Assembly (NCBI RefSeq): GCF_003185895.1
Contig: NZ_QHLY01000012.1
Location: forward strand, 1,639,844 to 1,703,843
Origin: Cryobacterium arcticum
GTDB taxonomy: Bacteria > Actinomycetota > Actinomycetes > Actinomycetales > Microbacteriaceae
Length of the DNA: 64,000 nucleotides
Reading direction: 5' to 3'
Shown here: piece by piece, positions 36,101 through 44,297 of the stretch
How the letters are laid out: each line of letters opens with the position of its first letter
How positions within the stretch are numbered: the stretch's first letter is position 1
Notes under the pieces: generated by a model
Told to the model about the DNA's origin: nothing
Databases searched by the model: none
What the model saw: only the letters and a program-made list of their open reading frames with translations
Translations under genes and position numbers: made by a program

Positions 36101-36161
36101 CGCGAGCCGTGAGAAAAGCACCTTCCCAGCGCTCGGGAAGGTGCTTAGCTCACAGTTCGCG
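36101..36161. repeat. 61-bp palindrome, family B copy 5
   Basis: Arms CGCGAGCCGTGA / TCACAGTTCGCG; inner stem AAAAGCACCTTCCC against GGGAAGGTGCTTAG is nearly perfect. It lies between two convergent aldo/keto reductase genes. Confidence 0.92.
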
Positions 36162-36177
36162 GAACCGGGGGTGGGGG

Positions 36178-37164
36178 CTACCAGCGGTCGTGGATGGACT
36201 CGCGCAGGAGACGGTCGTAGATGGACTGCACGCCCTCCATGAACTCGATGGGCAGGGCAGGCACGGCGCCGGCGGATGCGTTGCCCTGCGCCTGCTTCAC
36301 TGACCGAGCGCCGGGAATGACGGAACTGACCCCGTCGATCTGAGCCACCCAGGCCAGCGCGGCCTGCGCGGGGGTGAGCCCCTCGGGCACGAGCGCGGAG
36401 AACTCATTCGCGGCAGTCAGGCCGGTCTCGTAGTCCACGCCGGAGAAGGTCTCGCCCACGTCGAAGGCACTGCCGTCGCGGTTGAAGTTGCGGTGGTCGT
36501 TCTCGGCAAACACCGTCTCGCGGGTGTATTTGCCGGTGAGCAGCCCGCTGGCCAGCGGCACGCGGGCGATGATGCCCACCCCGGCGGCGCGTGCGGCAGG
36601 CACGACCTCGTCGAGGGGCTTGAGCCGGAACGCGTTCAGGATGATCTGCACCGTCGCGATACCGGGGCGGGCGATCGCGGTCAGCGCCTGCTCACAGGTC
36701 TCCACGCTCACGCCGTAATTGGCGATCACACCATCGTCGACCAGGGTGTCGAGGGCGTCGTAGACCTCGCCGGAGTCGATGACCGCGCTCGGCGGGCAGT
36801 GCAGCTGCACCAGGTCGAGGGTCTCGGTGCCCAGGTTACGGCGGGACCGCTCGGTCCACGCGCGGAAGTTGTCGAGCACGTAGTTCTCGGGCAGCTGGTC
36901 GACCCGGCGACCCATCTTGGTCGCCACGGTGATGTCCACCCCCGGAGCGCCGTGCTCGAGGAAGTGCCCGATGATCTGCTCGCTGCGGCCGTCGCCATAG
37001 ACGTCAGCGGTGTCGAAGAAGGTGACGCCGGCATCAACGGATGCGGCGAGCACGGCGGTGGCGTCGGCCTCGGTGACGTCGCCCCAGTCGGCGCCCAGCT
37101 GCCAGGTGCCCAGTCCGATGACGGAGACGGTGCGGCCGGTTCTGCCCAGTGTTCTAGTGTCCAT
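36178..37164 (-). CDS. aldo/keto reductase, IolS/Tas-like
   Basis: 328 residues with the catalytic tetrad Asp51, Tyr56, Lys83, His122. The MDTRTLGRTGRTVSVIGLGTWQLG start and the VIPGARSVKQAQGNASA C-terminus are typical of the voltage-channel-beta/Tas/IolS group, separate from the two AKR5-like paralogues nearby. Probably an NADPH-dependent aldehyde reductase. The gene is convergent with the aldo/keto reductase at 35278, with palindrome B5 between them. Confidence 0.9.
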   Translation of the reverse strand: MDTRTLGRTGRTVSVIGLGTWQLGADWGDVTEADATAVLAASVDAGVTFFDTADVYGDGRSEQIIGHFLEHGAPGVDITVATKMGRRVDQLPENYVLDNFRAWTERSRRNLGTETLDLVQLHCPPSAVIDSGEVYDALDTLVDDGVIANYGVSVETCEQALTAIARPGIATVQIILNAFRLKPLDEVVPAARAAGVGIIARVPLASGLLTGKYTRETVFAENDHRNFNRDGSAFDVGETFSGVDYETGLTAANEFSALVPEGLTPAQAALAWVAQIDGVSSVIPGARSVKQAQGNASAGAVPALPIEFMEGVQSIYDRLLRESIHDRW

Positions 37165-37242
37165 CCCACCAGCCTAGCCACGCCGCCGGGCAGCTGCGGG
37201 AGAACACGTCTGCAGCGTCGGCCGACCATCGGGGCCGGGTGC

Positions 37243-38151
37243 TCAGCGGGCGGGCGACAGCGACTTGGCCGGGCGGCCCGCGTCGATGGTGCCGTCGATC
37301 ACGCGCACCAGCACCTTGGCAATGCGGCTGCGCACGATGTGGTCGTTCGCCTCCACCCGGTGGGTGGTGACGTGGCGCATCCGCTCGACCACGCGCAGGC
37401 TGCCGGGTGCTACGAACGCGTCGAGCGCCCCGTAGATCAGGTCGACGGGTTGGTGCAGGCCGGCGATGTCGCTGACCATGGTTTGCGATTCGATGCAATG
37501 CTCGAGCGATTTCACGAACGGCGCCCAGTTCTCATCCGTCAGTTCCAGCACACCTTTGGGCAGCAGCCGGCCGAGGACGGCCGCGTTGCCCAGGGTGAAC
37601 TCCTTGTTTCCGCGCAGGAACTCGTAGGCCCGCAGATACGCCGACACCCGCGCCCGCACCCACGGGTCGCCGATGTCCGACGGCGAGAGATAGATCGGCG
37701 GGCCCACCAGCACCAGCCGGGAGACCCGGGTGCCACGCGGCGCATACCAGCGCCGTTCGGCCGCGTACCGGGTGGCGATCAGGCTGCCCAGGGAATGGCC
37801 GACGAGCACGAACGGCTCCCGCAACCGCAACGAACGGATGGTGGCGGCGAGCGCGGCCACATGGTCGTCGAGGGTGTACTCGCAGTCGGCCGGTCGGGGT
37901 GAGGCGCCGTGGCCGAGGATGTCGATCGTGATCACCCGGTGGCCGGGCACGAGCCGCGGCACGACCTTGTGGAAGGTGGCCGAGGTGGAGGCGATGCCGT
38001 GCACCAGGATCACGACCGGGCCTCTGCCGGTGTCGGTGTGAATGTGCAGTCGCGGCGCTCCGCGCCGGGTGCGCCCGGCTGGTCGAACGCGGCGCTGACG
38101 AAGCTGGTTCGTCAACGCCGCCTCCTCCACGATGCCCGGAACGTCGGTCAC
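37243..38151 (-). CDS. alpha/beta-hydrolase
   Basis: 302 residues. The oxyanion segment VILVHGIAST lies near residues 48-57 and the nucleophile elbow is GHSLGS. The acid and the closing HIV histidine (ANDHIVRS) are visible. The N-terminal 35 residues are basic and probably disordered. It resembles esterases and C-C hydrolases; no substrate can be named. It stands upstream of the IolS-type reductase in the same direction, with a 78-bp gap. Confidence 0.87.
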   Translation of the reverse strand: MTDVPGIVEEAALTNQLRQRRVRPAGRTRRGAPRLHIHTDTGRGPVVILVHGIASTSATFHKVVPRLVPGHRVITIDILGHGASPRPADCEYTLDDHVAALAATIRSLRLREPFVLVGHSLGSLIATRYAAERRWYAPRGTRVSRLVLVGPPIYLSPSDIGDPWVRARVSAYLRAYEFLRGNKEFTLGNAAVLGRLLPKGVLELTDENWAPFVKSLEHCIESQTMVSDIAGLHQPVDLIYGALDAFVAPGSLRVVERMRHVTTHRVEANDHIVRSRIAKVLVRVIDGTIDAGRPAKSLSPAR

Positions 38152-38174
38152 GGGGTGCGCCGGCTCCGGTGGAG

Positions 38175-38387
38175 CTAGCGCAGGTCTTCTTTGTAGTCGT
38201 TCTTGGCCTTGGTGGCGTCGCGCTCAGCCTCGGCCTTCTTCACGTCGCCTTCGGCCTTCTTCACTTCGGCGTCGGCCTTGACCTCGTCGACCTTGTCGGA
38301 GACGCGTTCCTTGGCGTCTTCGGCGGCGCGGCCGATCTTCTGTCCGGTTGCGGCAAGCGCGTCCTTGGCGTCGTCTGCGAATCCCAT
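38175..38387 (-). CDS. small Lys/Asp-rich coiled-coil stress-type protein
   Basis: 70 residues from ATG 38387, which has an ideal GAGGAGG ribosome site; longer frames lack one. Repeated charged heptads (DAKDALAATGQKIG, KKAEGDVKKAEAERDA) predict one long amphipathic helix like CsbD or LEA-type proteins. These are abundant, hydrophilic and often stress-induced. I do not know a specific function. It starts 23 bp upstream of the hydrolase in the same direction. Confidence 0.75.
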   Translation of the reverse strand: MGFADDAKDALAATGQKIGRAAEDAKERVSDKVDEVKADAEVKKAEGDVKKAEAERDATKAKNDYKEDLR

Positions 38388-38542
38388 GAATTCCTCCTCG
38401 AGCACGGTACTGACTGGGTGCGGTGCCGGCACAACCGGCGCCATCTCCACCGTACGGCCCGGCTCTGGGCCGAGACTCGATTGTGATCCGACTCTCAGAA
38501 ATCCCCCAGATTGCGGGTTGGGCCCGACCCTACAGTTGGGCC

Positions 38543-39460
38543 ATGAACCACAGCGCTCCCCCCGCCAGCCGCTCCGCCGGCGCCGCTCCGATGCGTCGTC
38601 GCCGGGCGCCGCTGGCCGCCCTGGCCGCCGGTATCGCCCTCGCGGCGCTGCTGCTGGCCGGCTGCACCGCCAGCAGCGACAGCGCCGGCTCAACCGCCGA
38701 GTCCGGTGACGCGGGCAGCCGGTCGAACGAGATGGTCGCCCCCGGCGACGCCGCGCCGCAAGACGCCAGCGCCGGCAGCACCGCCGCGGACCGCGCCGTG
38801 ATCACCACCGGGTCCGTATCGCTTACCGTGACCGACCCGATCAAGACCGCCGAGGATGCCGCCACCATCGTGGAGCAGGCCGGCGGCCGGGTCGACAGCC
38901 GCACCGAGAACCCCGAGACCGACAACCAAGCGGCCAGCGCGAACCTGTCCCTGCGCATCCCCGCCGGCGACCTGGACCGCACCCTCGACGAGCTCCGCGC
39001 CCTGGGCACCGTCAACTACGTGTCTCTGAGTGCCGCCGACGTCACCCAGCAGAGCCAGGATGTGGATGCCCGCATCACCGCCCTCACCACCTCGGTGAAC
39101 CGGCTGCTGACCCTGATGGACCAGGCCACCAGCACCACGGACCTGATCGCGATCGAGGGTGAGCTGTCCACCCGGCAGTCCGAGTTGGAGAGCATGCAGT
39201 CCCAGCGGGACTACCTCACCGACCAGATCGAGTACTCCACCATCGGACTCGACCTCTACTCCACCGGCACCGTCGCGCCGGGCGCTCCCGACAACTTCTG
39301 GACCGGGATCGTGAGCGGCTGGAACGCACTTGTCACCACCCTCGGCGCCCTGCTGGTGGGCGTCGGCTTCGCGCTTCCCTGGCTGGCGATCCTCGCCGTG
39401 GCCGGCGGGATCGTGTTCCTTATCGTGCGTCTGACCACACGAAAGGGAAAGGCTACGTAG
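38543..39460 (+). CDS. DUF4349 lipoprotein
   Basis: 305 residues from ATG 38543. The signal peptide ends in lipobox LLAGC (Cys41). The DUF4349 domain has VITTGSVSLTV, LRIPAGDLDRTLDELRALG and the coiled SRQSELESMQSQRDYLTDQ-like helices, ending in a C-terminal membrane segment and a Lys/Arg tail. The family has no established role; some members are suggested to sit at the envelope. A TACAGT -10 element at 38531-38536 makes the transcript probably leaderless. The acyl-CoA dehydrogenase follows after 10 bp. Confidence 0.87.
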   Translation: MNHSAPPASRSAGAAPMRRRRAPLAALAAGIALAALLLAGCTASSDSAGSTAESGDAGSRSNEMVAPGDAAPQDASAGSTAADRAVITTGSVSLTVTDPIKTAEDAATIVEQAGGRVDSRTENPETDNQAASANLSLRIPAGDLDRTLDELRALGTVNYVSLSAADVTQQSQDVDARITALTTSVNRLLTLMDQATSTTDLIAIEGELSTRQSELESMQSQRDYLTDQIEYSTIGLDLYSTGTVAPGAPDNFWTGIVSGWNALVTTLGALLVGVGFALPWLAILAVAGGIVFLIVRLTTRKGKAT

Positions 39461-39470
39461 GCTTGCAGGT

Positions 39471-40664
39471 GTGACCGAGATTTCCCGCCCCGCAGCATCC
39501 GATGCCCCCGCCGTCGCGGCGGTTCTCGACGACGCTCTGCTCGGCCGCATCTGCTCGCGCGCGGCCGGTCACGACGCCACCAACACTTTCCCGTTCGACG
39601 ACGTCACCGAGCTGGCCGAGGCCGGGTACCTCCGCGCCCTGGTGCCCACGGAGTTCGGCGGGCTGGGCCTCAGCCTGGCGCAGGTCGCGGCAGAACAGTC
39701 CCGGTTGGCCGCGCACGCCCCGGCCACCGCGCTGGCGGTGAACATGCACCTGGTCTGGACCGGCGTCGCCAAGGCCATGCACGACCGCGGCGATTCCGCC
39801 CTCGACTTCCTCCTCACCGAGGCCGCACAGGGCGCGATCTTCGGCTTCGGGGTGAGCGAACCCGGTAACGACCTGGTGCTGTTCGGGTCGTCCACGACGG
39901 CCGAGCCGCAGCCGGACGGCGGCTACCGGTTCACCGGCACCAAGATCTTCACCTCGCTCTCGCCGGTCTGGACGCAGCTCGGCACGATGGGGCTCGACAC
40001 CTCCGACCCCGCGCATCCACAGATCGTGTGGGCGTTCCTCGACCGCGCCGACCCCGGCATCAGCCGGAAGGACGACTGGGACACCCTGGGCATGCGCGGC
40101 AGCCAGAGCCAGACCACTGTTCTCGACGGCGCCTACGCCCCCGCCGACCGGGTGGTGCGGAGACTTCCGCCCGGCCCGGTGAGCGACCCGCTGATCTTCG
40201 GCATCTTCGCCACCTTCGAGATCCTGCTCTCGGCCGTGTACACCGGCATCGCCCAGCGGGCCCTCGAACTCGGTATCGCCGCCGCGCAGCGCCGCCGATC
40301 GGCGAAGAACGACGGTCGCCCGCTCGCGCAGGATCCCGACATCCGCCGCCGCATCGCGCAGGCGGCCATGCTGCAGGATGCGATCTACCCGCAGATCGAC
40401 GCGCTCGCCCGGGACGTGGACGCCCTGGCCGACCACGGCCCGTTCTGGTTCGCCAAGCTCGCCGGGCTCAAGCACCGCAGCGTGGAGAGCGCCGCCGAGG
40501 TGGTGGACCTGATGGTGCGGGTGAACGGCGGCGCCAGCTATTTCGCGGGCAACGAACTCGGCCGCCTCTACCGCGACGTGCTGGCCGGACGGTTCCACCC
40601 GTCCAACGCCGATTCCGCCCATGCCACCGTCGCCGCCGCCTGGCTCGGCCCCCTCGATGGTTGA
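39471..40664 (+). CDS. acyl-CoA dehydrogenase-family flavoenzyme
   Basis: 397 residues from GTG 39471. The N-terminal helical domain, the mid beta-domain with GFGVSEPGNDLVL and FTGTKIFTSLSP (FAD and substrate contacts), and the C-terminal helical domain follow the family order. The usual catalytic Glu of the C-terminal half is not obvious, so it may belong to the acyl-CoA dehydrogenase-like monooxygenase or DszC-type branch. It lies in an apparent operon with the DUF4349 gene and overlaps the ThrE-like gene by 8 bp. Confidence 0.85.
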   Translation: MTEISRPAASDAPAVAAVLDDALLGRICSRAAGHDATNTFPFDDVTELAEAGYLRALVPTEFGGLGLSLAQVAAEQSRLAAHAPATALAVNMHLVWTGVAKAMHDRGDSALDFLLTEAAQGAIFGFGVSEPGNDLVLFGSSTTAEPQPDGGYRFTGTKIFTSLSPVWTQLGTMGLDTSDPAHPQIVWAFLDRADPGISRKDDWDTLGMRGSQSQTTVLDGAYAPADRVVRRLPPGPVSDPLIFGIFATFEILLSAVYTGIAQRALELGIAAAQRRRSAKNDGRPLAQDPDIRRRIAQAAMLQDAIYPQIDALARDVDALADHGPFWFAKLAGLKHRSVESAAEVVDLMVRVNGGASYFAGNELGRLYRDVLAGRFHPSNADSAHATVAAAWLGPLDG

Positions 40665-42252
40665 GCGCACCCGCCCTATTCCCACCCGCATCACCGACCC
40701 CCGAAGTGTTGAAGTTGTCCCGTTGACTGCAGTACCCCCGACCACCCCGAACCCCACCCCCACCGAACCGGTGAACATCGCCCGCACGCCCTACCGGGCG
40801 CCGCACCCCACCACCCCGCGCCCGGTCACCACGAGCATCCCGATCCTGCGCGCCGACGCCACCGGCATCGCCGCCGTGCGGGCCTACGAGGATGCGCCGA
40901 GCACCTCCACGATCGCCGTTCCGGTGATCGACATCGCCGCGTACACCCGGTCGGTGCTCGACCTCACCATGCGCCTGGCCGAGGTGATCTTCGCCTCCGG
41001 CGCTGGCGCGGAGGACGCGACGGCGGCGATGCTCGCGCTCACCCGCGCCTACGGGCTGCGCGGCACCGAGGCGAACATCACCCACACGATCATCACCCTC
41101 ACCCACGAGGACCAGTCCACCCACGAGTCCATCTCGCGCAGCCGTGACGTGAAGTACCGCACCCTCAACTACGCCAAGCTCACGGCCACCTCCGAGCTGA
41201 TCGCCGACCTCATCGAAGAGCCCACGGATGTGGCGGAGGCGCGCAAGCGTCTGGCCACGATCGTGTCGTCGAAGCCGCAGGTGACCCTGCTCTACCGCCG
41301 GATCGGCTGGAGCCTCGTCGGCGCCGGCGCCGCCGCACTCATCGGCGGTGGCCCGATCGTGGTGATCGCGGCTTTCATCGCGGCGTTCGTGATCGACCTG
41401 CTCACCACCGCGCTCGACAACCGGCGGGTGCCGCTGTTCTACCAGACCGTGGTCGGCGGGGCGATCGGCCCGCTGTTCGCCGCGTTCGTGCCGCTCGTCG
41501 ATCCCACCGCCACGCCGTCCCTCGTCGTGGTCGCCACGATCATCATGCTCCTGGCCGGGGTCACCACCTTCGGCGCGGTGCACGACACGCTCTCGGGGTT
41601 CTACCTCACCGGCACCGCCCGCCTGATCGAGGCGCTGCTCATCACCGGCGGGCTGGTCGCCGGGGTGGCCGGTTCCTCGCTGGTGCTCGCCCGGTTCGGC
41701 CTCGACCTGCGCATCACCGCCGATGTGACGCCGACTCTGGGCATCTTGGCCATCCAGCTCGTGGCCGCCGTGGTGATCGTGGTGGGATTCGCGCTCGGCA
41801 CCCAGGTGCCCTGGCGTGCGCTCTGGGTGGTCTGCCTGCTCGGCGCGGTGGCCGAGGTCATCTACCTCGGCGCCACCAACGCCGGGTTCGGCCTGGTCTG
41901 GTCCTCCGGTGCCGCCGCGATGGGCGCCGGGCTCCTGGCGGCCGTTGGTGCGCGCATCGTGCGCACCCCGCCCCTGGTGATCATCGTCTGCGCGCTCGTG
42001 CCGCTGGTGCCGGGCCTGGCACTGTTCCGGGGGCTGCTGCAGATGTCGGATGGCGACATCAACGGGCTGCTCAACCTACTCACCGCCGGCGCGATCGCCG
42101 TGGCCCTCGCGGCCAGCGCCATCCTGGCCCAACTGATCGTGCAGTACGTCTGGGGTCCGGGCCGGCGCCTGCAGCGCCGCTTCGTGGGCCCGCTGATGGC
42201 CGTTCCCGTGCGGCTCAGCCGCAAGTCGGCCGCCCCCGGTCCGCGCATCTAG
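40657..42252 (+). CDS. ThrE-type threonine/serine exporter
   Basis: 531 residues from ATG 40657, overlapping the preceding stop by 8 bp. The N-terminal DUF1212 domain has RLAEVIFASGAGAEDATAAM and NITHTIITL, with hydrophilic helices followed by five membrane segments. The C-terminal DUF3815 domain has five more, with VPLVPGLALFRGLL. This fusion is the layout of Corynebacterium glutamicum ThrE, which exports threonine and serine by proton motive force. The first 90 residues are Pro/Thr-rich and probably disordered. Specificity is inferred from the family. Confidence 0.92.
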   Translation: MVERTRPIPTRITDPRSVEVVPLTAVPPTTPNPTPTEPVNIARTPYRAPHPTTPRPVTTSIPILRADATGIAAVRAYEDAPSTSTIAVPVIDIAAYTRSVLDLTMRLAEVIFASGAGAEDATAAMLALTRAYGLRGTEANITHTIITLTHEDQSTHESISRSRDVKYRTLNYAKLTATSELIADLIEEPTDVAEARKRLATIVSSKPQVTLLYRRIGWSLVGAGAAALIGGGPIVVIAAFIAAFVIDLLTTALDNRRVPLFYQTVVGGAIGPLFAAFVPLVDPTATPSLVVVATIIMLLAGVTTFGAVHDTLSGFYLTGTARLIEALLITGGLVAGVAGSSLVLARFGLDLRITADVTPTLGILAIQLVAAVVIVVGFALGTQVPWRALWVVCLLGAVAEVIYLGATNAGFGLVWSSGAAAMGAGLLAAVGARIVRTPPLVIIVCALVPLVPGLALFRGLLQMSDGDINGLLNLLTAGAIAVALAASAILAQLIVQYVWGPGRRLQRRFVGPLMAVPVRLSRKSAAPGPRI

Positions 42253-42270
42253 GGCCCCGACGGGCGCCGA

Positions 42271-42309
42271 CACCGGTGGCCCGGCATCAACGATGCCGGG
42301 CCACCGGTG
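42271..42309. terminator. perfect 17-bp-stem hairpin between convergent genes
   Basis: The arms CACCGGTGGCCCGGCAT and ATGCCGGGCCACCGGTG enclose a five-base loop. There is no T-run, so it is a strong barrier hairpin rather than a classical terminator. It separates the ThrE-like and 81-residue genes. Confidence 0.8.
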
Positions 42310-42324
42310 GGGCCGAGCGGTGCG

Positions 42325-42570
42325 CTAGTTGGGAACTTCACCCTCCGGGGTCTCGGTCGACACGTCTTCCTCGACGAATCGGTACGGGATCGGTTCTTCG
42401 GTCTCCGCGCCCTTGCGATAGGTGCGGGTGATGGTCTGGCCTTCTTCCACGGCCTCGAGCACCACCACGTCCTGGTATTCCCCGTTCGAGTAGTGCAACT
42501 CCACTTCCGTGCCCGACCCGATCACGTTCGGGCCGAACAGCACTGCCTTGTACGTTTCCTGTGCGCTCAT
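42325..42570 (-). CDS. small acidic protein of unknown function
   Basis: 81 residues (MSAQETYKAVLFGPNVIGSG...), acidic, without a signal or membrane segment. The pattern of alternating beta-strand-like stretches (TEVELHYSNGEYQDVVVLEAV) suggests a small beta-barrel. I do not recognise the family. It is convergent with the ThrE-like gene and separated by a strong hairpin. Confidence 0.65.
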   Translation of the reverse strand: MSAQETYKAVLFGPNVIGSGTEVELHYSNGEYQDVVVLEAVEEGQTITRTYRKGAETEEPIPYRFVEEDVSTETPEGEVPN

Positions 42571-42775
42571 GATCTCCCGGCTCTCCGACGACTTCCCATC
42601 CCAGTGACGGGGCGCCTCATCGCAGACAGCCTACGTCTGCACCCCCGAAAGGCACAGGGGCGCGCCCGGGCGCGGATTACGAGGGCGGCGACCGCCGTGC
42701 CGAGATGCTCTTTGCCGCCAATCCGCGTAGGGTCAGAGCATCGGTGCCGCTCGGGCTCAGGTCGAAGGAGTACAC

Positions 42776-42895
42776 ATGGCTGACAAATCACCCAAGAAGG
42801 ACGCGGCCAAGAAGGTCGCCGGCAAGTCGCTGAAGGAAAAGCGCGCCGACAAGCAGCTCAAGTCCGCTGAAACCGAGAAGGCCCGCAAGCGCTAA
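42776..42895 (+). CDS. 39-residue Lys/Arg-rich peptide
   Basis: ATG 42776 is preceded by the ribosome site GAAGGAG. The product, MADKSPKKDAAKKVAGKS followed by KEKRADKQLKSAETEKARKR, has about 40% basic residues. Similar very short basic proteins are present in many Microbacteriaceae, of unknown function, perhaps nucleic-acid binding. A near-perfect terminator follows at 42936-42971, which supports a real, independently transcribed gene. Confidence 0.75.
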   Translation: MADKSPKKDAAKKVAGKSLKEKRADKQLKSAETEKARKR

Positions 42896-42935
42896 CTCGC
42901 TTTCCCGGGCTCACCCGCCCGGAATCACTAGACGC

Positions 42936-42971
42936 ACCGGTGTCGCCTGTTCGCAGGCGACACCGGTTTTT
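42936..42971 (+). terminator. intrinsic terminator with UUCG tetraloop
   Basis: A perfect 14-bp stem ACCGGTGTCGCCTG / CAGGCGACACCGGT closed by a TTCG loop (42950-42953) and followed by T residues. It ends transcription of the 39-residue gene. Confidence 0.92.
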
Positions 42972-42997
42972 TGCGCCTGGCGGGCACGGCCGGATGC

Positions 42998-44134
42998 TCA
43001 GACCAGGAACCTCACCCCGGCCGCGACAGCGCCACCACCGGGCATGTCGTCGGCCCGCACCGCGAAGATCTCCGCGCCGGAGAGCAGCGCCCGCCGCAGG
43101 ATCTCGTCGACCACGCCGTAGGTCACGGCGTCCTCGGTGTCGCTCAGGGTGACGGCCCCGGTCTCCTCGTCCACCAGGCCGGGCACGATCTGGTCGATGT
43201 CCACGAACAGGGTCTCCACCGCGCCATAGGTCGCAGCCCTGGCGACGTCGCTGAGGTCGGTCACGGCGCGGCCGTGCGCCGCGCGCCGCGCCATCCGGTC
43301 CTTGAGCGCGTCGAGCTCGGCGGCGTACAGCTCGTCCAGGATGCCCCGGGCGGCGCGGCCGAGCTCCTCGTCGGGGGTTTCCTCCGGGTTGCCGGGAATG
43401 ATCGCCTCGGTGAGGTTGGGGTAGCTGTTCACCGACCGGTAGATGCCGGCCAACGGTTCGGCGGCGGCGAGGATCAGCGGCAGGTCGAGGCCGCTGAGCA
43501 CCGGCCGCAGAGCCCGGTCGATGGCGCGCGCGTACTGCCGCATCCGCACCTTCTGCCCTTCGGCACCCTGGATGCGCCCGCCCATGATGTGTTTGTCCTG
43601 GGTGCGACCGCTGATCGAGTCCAGGCCGACGGCGCTGGCGACGTCGCTGGGCAGTCCGGGCACCGGCACCGCGTAGACCGGGCTCTCGGCGTTGAGTTCG
43701 AGCAGGCGCACCGAGTTCTGGGCCAGGGCGAGCACGAAGGCCGACTGGGGGAAGGTGACCGCGCGCAGCAGCGGCTTGAGGTAGAACCGGTCGGAGACCT
43801 CCAGGGCGGTGGTCAGCCGGTTGGGCAGCCGGTAGGTGCGCACGCTGTCGGGGGTGGCGAAGATCGCCAGGCTGTAGGAGAGCTGCCGCCAGAAGTCGAC
43901 GTCCTCGATCAGGTCGACGAGCGTCTCCTCCTGCCGTTCCACCAGCCGCCGGTCGGTGCCGGCGTCCCGCAGTTGCTGCAGGGCGTCGGCGAGCAGGTTC
44001 TTGAGTTCCACCCTGGCCATGTCGGCGTCTTGCGGTAACGGGCTGGTGCTCAGGTAGATCGAGACGCAGGGATGCTCACGCACCGTGGCCAGGGTGTCGA
44101 CGTCGTCTCTAGTGGGTATGTCTGTGTGCAGCAC
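42998..44134 (-). CDS. eRF1-like (baeRF family) protein
   Basis: 378 residues. The three-domain layout and the C-terminal stretch ATYGAVETLFVDIDQIVPG...DAVTYGVVDEILRRALLSGAEIFAV are typical of the bacterial archaeo-eukaryotic release-factor group (baeRF). These share the eRF1 domain-3 (L7Ae-like) fold and are proposed ribosome or RNA-binding factors, possibly linked to ribosome hibernation or peptide release. The GGQ motif of true release factors is absent. Exact subfamily number not assigned. The gene is divergent from the lipoprotein at 44298. Confidence 0.85.
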   Translation of the reverse strand: MLHTDIPTRDDVDTLATVREHPCVSIYLSTSPLPQDADMARVELKNLLADALQQLRDAGTDRRLVERQEETLVDLIEDVDFWRQLSYSLAIFATPDSVRTYRLPNRLTTALEVSDRFYLKPLLRAVTFPQSAFVLALAQNSVRLLELNAESPVYAVPVPGLPSDVASAVGLDSISGRTQDKHIMGGRIQGAEGQKVRMRQYARAIDRALRPVLSGLDLPLILAAAEPLAGIYRSVNSYPNLTEAIIPGNPEETPDEELGRAARGILDELYAAELDALKDRMARRAAHGRAVTDLSDVARAATYGAVETLFVDIDQIVPGLVDEETGAVTLSDTEDAVTYGVVDEILRRALLSGAEIFAVRADDMPGGGAVAAGVRFLV

Positions 44135-44297
44135 GGCACGCGCTCCTTTACTCCGGACACCTCACGCGCCGACCCCCTTGCTCGACCGTGAGCCTCTTAT
44201 CCGGCCCACTCTATCCACTCGGCCCTGATCCCATAAGGTCGGCCGCCGGGCGCACCGGGACGATACTGTGGAGGCTGCATACGAATGAGGGGGAACC

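Noticed and set aside
25820..36161. A degenerate CRISPR or integron array made of the 61-bp elements
   Set aside because: The copies are separated by whole unrelated genes, no integrase or cas gene occurs, and each copy is a complete hairpin.
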